A DNA stretch of 7,526 nucleotides from Bacteroidota bacterium (GTDB lineage Bacteria; Bacteroidota; Bacteroidia; Bacteroidales; UBA10428). Shown here in pieces: positions 5,809 through 7,526 of the stretch; the first letter of the stretch is position 1; each line of letters begins with the position of its first letter. The stretch is from positions 1-7,526 of the forward strand of contig JAHEEB010000177.1 in assembly GCA_024640925.1 (NCBI GenBank). The letters run 5' to 3'. A program made the translations under genes and the position numbers. Below the pieces are notes generated by a model, which was not told the DNA's origin, ran no database searches, and was given only the letters and a program-made list of their open reading frames with translations.

Positions 5809-7526
5809 ATGAAAATAATTTCATATTTTCTAACCCATTGGAAATCTAAAACTTTCCTGCATATGAAACTGACTACATTGCTGTTAGCTGTTAATCTGAT
5901 GCAGATAGCAGCTATAAGCTATTCCCAGAAAAGCAGCTTTGATATTCATTTCAATCAAACTTCGCTTAAAGAAGCCCTATCTACAATAGAAAATCAGAGT
6001 GACTATAAATTTGTTTACCGCGAAAGTGATATTGAAAACAAGACAGTCACCATAGCCGCCAAAGATGTGGCTATTAATGCGGTTTTAGATGGATTATTGG
6101 CTAATACAAACAATCAATACAGAATATTGGACAATAACCTGGTAATCATAGCATCCAATGAGGTATTACAACAAATCAGTGTGAACGGTATAGTTACTGA
6201 TGGCAGTACCGGCGAACCTCTGGTTGGTGTAAATGTTAAAATTGAAGGAACCTTAGCAGGTACAATCACTAACTCAGATGGTAAGTATTCGCTTGATAAT
6301 GTAAAACCCGAAGATGTGCTGGTATTCTCCTATGTAGGGTATCAGACTATAAAAATTACGGTTTCTTCGCAAACTGAAATAAATGTTCAATTAGTTTCAG
6401 ATATTGAACAACTGGAAGAGATAGTAGTGGTTGGATATGGTACCCAGAAGAAAAGCGATGTAACCGGGGCTGTTATTTCTGTTTCAAATAAAGAAATTAC
6501 TGCACGCCCTGTAAATAACATTATTGAAGCCATGCAGGGTAAAGCCGCAGGTGTTGATGTTACAACAACCATGCGTCCTGGAACCCTTGGCGAAATTAAT
6601 ATTCGTGGTGTACGTTCTATCACCGCTGAAAACAAACCTCTTTATGTAATCGATGGTATTCCTGTAAATTCCACAAGTGGAATAGAAACCTTAAACCCAC
6701 AAGATATTGAATCTATCGATATATTAAAAGATGCTTCCGCAACAGCAATTTACGGTTCACGTGGTGCAAATGGTGTTGTTTTAGTTACCACAAAACGTGG
6801 ATCAAGTGGTCGTCTTTCAGTAAATTATGCAGGGTCGGTTACTACGCAAAAAATGATTTGGCGTTCTGAATATATGAATGCAGCGGAGTATATCGATTTC
6901 ATTCGTTGGGGAGAGTATAACAAAGATCCTGATGGTTACGCCCGGGGAGACCAACCAAGTCTCGAAAACGATGGTGAGATTGTTCTCTTCACTGCAGATC
7001 CTACTGCCTGGAACAATATACAACGGGGGTGGTCAGGTGGAACCTGGGATGCTTCAAATCTCGAAACCTTTGATTGGATAAAGGAAGTATCGCAACCAAA
7101 TATTGCTCATGAACATACTTTAAGCGCAAGTGGTGGAACTGAAAAAATAAAAGCCTATGGTTCCATTGGTTACCTGAATAATCAAGGTACAATAAAAGGT
7201 CAGGAATACCAGCGTTATACCATTAGAACCAGTGTTGATATTACTCCGGTTGAGTGGTTTCAGTTCGGGACAAGTTTGAATGCTTCGAGGGAGTATCAGG
7301 ATTATGGTCAGGCAAACATTGGCGGTACAATGACAGGTTTTGCAACTGACCTTATTGGATCAGCCGCAAAAATTTACCCGTATACACTTCCATATGACGA
7401 AGATGGTAATCTTATAACATATCCGGGCGGGCAATCGCGTGTTGCCACTATAATAAATGAGTGGAAATATTCTACCAATCAGCGCGAAACCATGCGTATA
7501 ATGGGATCGTTGTTTGCCGAAGTTAA
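5809..7526 (+). CDS. SusC/RagA-family TonB-dependent receptor with STN domain, 5' part
   Basis: An open frame of 572 codons runs off the right edge; SusC-type receptors are usually about 1000-1150 aa, so roughly half is present. I place the start at ATG 5809, the first after an in-frame TAA at 5794. It gives a basic 18-residue lead before MKLTTLLL, a form common in STN-containing SusC proteins; ATG 5863 is the alternative. A signal peptide ends near Y38-S-Q. Next come an STN domain (about 45-114), a carboxypeptidase-regulatory-like beta-sandwich (about 125-200; GIVTDGSTGEPLVGVNV), the SusC/RagA box LEEIVVVGYGTQKK (about 202-215), and the TonB plug, with NIRGVRSI near 264-271 and YGSRGANGVV at 315-324. 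The beta-barrel begins after about 335. The receptor would import a ligand bound by a SusD-like partner with TonB energy, and signal through STN to the adjacent FecR. The ligand is unknown. Confidence 0.95.
   Translation, partial: MKIISYFLTHWKSKTFLHMKLTTLLLAVNLMQIAAISYSQKSSFDIHFNQTSLKEALSTIENQSDYKFVYRESDIENKTVTIAAKDVAINAVLDGLLANTNNQYRILDNNLVIIASNEVLQQISVNGIVTDGSTGEPLVGVNVKIEGTLAGTITNSDGKYSLDNVKPEDVLVFSYVGYQTIKITVSSQTEINVQLVSDIEQLEEIVVVGYGTQKKSDVTGAVISVSNKEITARPVNNIIEAMQGKAAGVDVTTTMRPGTLGEINIRGVRSITAENKPLYVIDGIPVNSTSGIETLNPQDIESIDILKDASATAIYGSRGANGVVLVTTKRGSSGRLSVNYAGSVTTQKMIWRSEYMNAAEYIDFIRWGEYNKDPDGYARGDQPSLENDGEIVLFTADPTAWNNIQRGWSGGTWDASNLETFDWIKEVSQPNIAHEHTLSASGGTEKIKAYGSIGYLNNQGTIKGQEYQRYTIRTSVDITPVEWFQFGTSLNASREYQDYGQANIGGTMTGFATDLIGSAAKIYPYTLPYDEDGNLITYPGGQSRVATIINEWKYSTNQRETMRIMGSLFAEV

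Noticed and set aside
6387..7192. Several short open frames on both strands inside the receptor gene
   Set aside because: They are all shadows of the continuous SusC-like frame, which carries every conserved motif in order.

Overview
The window looks like a chromosomal segment of a Bacteroidota bacterium, probably an anaerobic or sulfide-exposed member of the Bacteroidia. The evidence is a SusC/RagA-type TonB-dependent receptor preceded by an ECF sigma factor and a FecR-type anti-sigma factor with a C-terminal DUF4974 domain, AT-rich intergenic DNA, no clear Shine-Dalgarno sequences, and a match to the Bacteroidota -33/-7 promoter consensus (TTTG / TAnnTTTG). I cannot name a genus from sequence alone.

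Left part (1-2745, + strand): the end of a thiamine biosynthesis operon. A truncated gene ends at 106; its last 34 residues look like the C-terminus of the Thi4 / archaeal-type thiazole synthase family. It is followed with almost no spacing by thiE (thiamine phosphate synthase), thiC (HMP-P synthase, short form of 424 aa) and thiD (HMP/HMP-P kinase). Together they would make the thiazole (Thi4), make the pyrimidine (ThiC), phosphorylate it (ThiD) and join the two (ThiE). Gaps are 1 bp, a 4-bp ATGA overlap and a 1-bp TGATG overlap, so the genes are probably cotranscribed and translationally coupled. The promoter and any TPP riboswitch lie upstream of the window.

Middle (2808-3970): a convergent minus-strand gene for an exported metallo-beta-lactamase-fold protein of unknown substrate, then a 308-bp divergent intergenic region. 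That region holds a strong 13-bp-stem inverted repeat just upstream of the MBL gene, and a good promoter candidate with an overlapping palindrome upstream of the sigma factor gene.

Right part (3971-7526, + strand): a trans-envelope signalling cassette. An ECF sigma factor is followed by a FecR-like single-pass anti-sigma factor and then a SusC-like outer-membrane receptor that carries an STN signalling domain and runs off the end of the window. By analogy with FecA-FecR-FecI, ligand binding at the receptor would be relayed through STN to FecR, releasing the sigma factor to transcribe the uptake locus. The ligand cannot be deduced here; a SusD-like gene and catabolic enzymes would be expected downstream. 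No tRNA, rRNA, CRISPR array or mobile element was seen.
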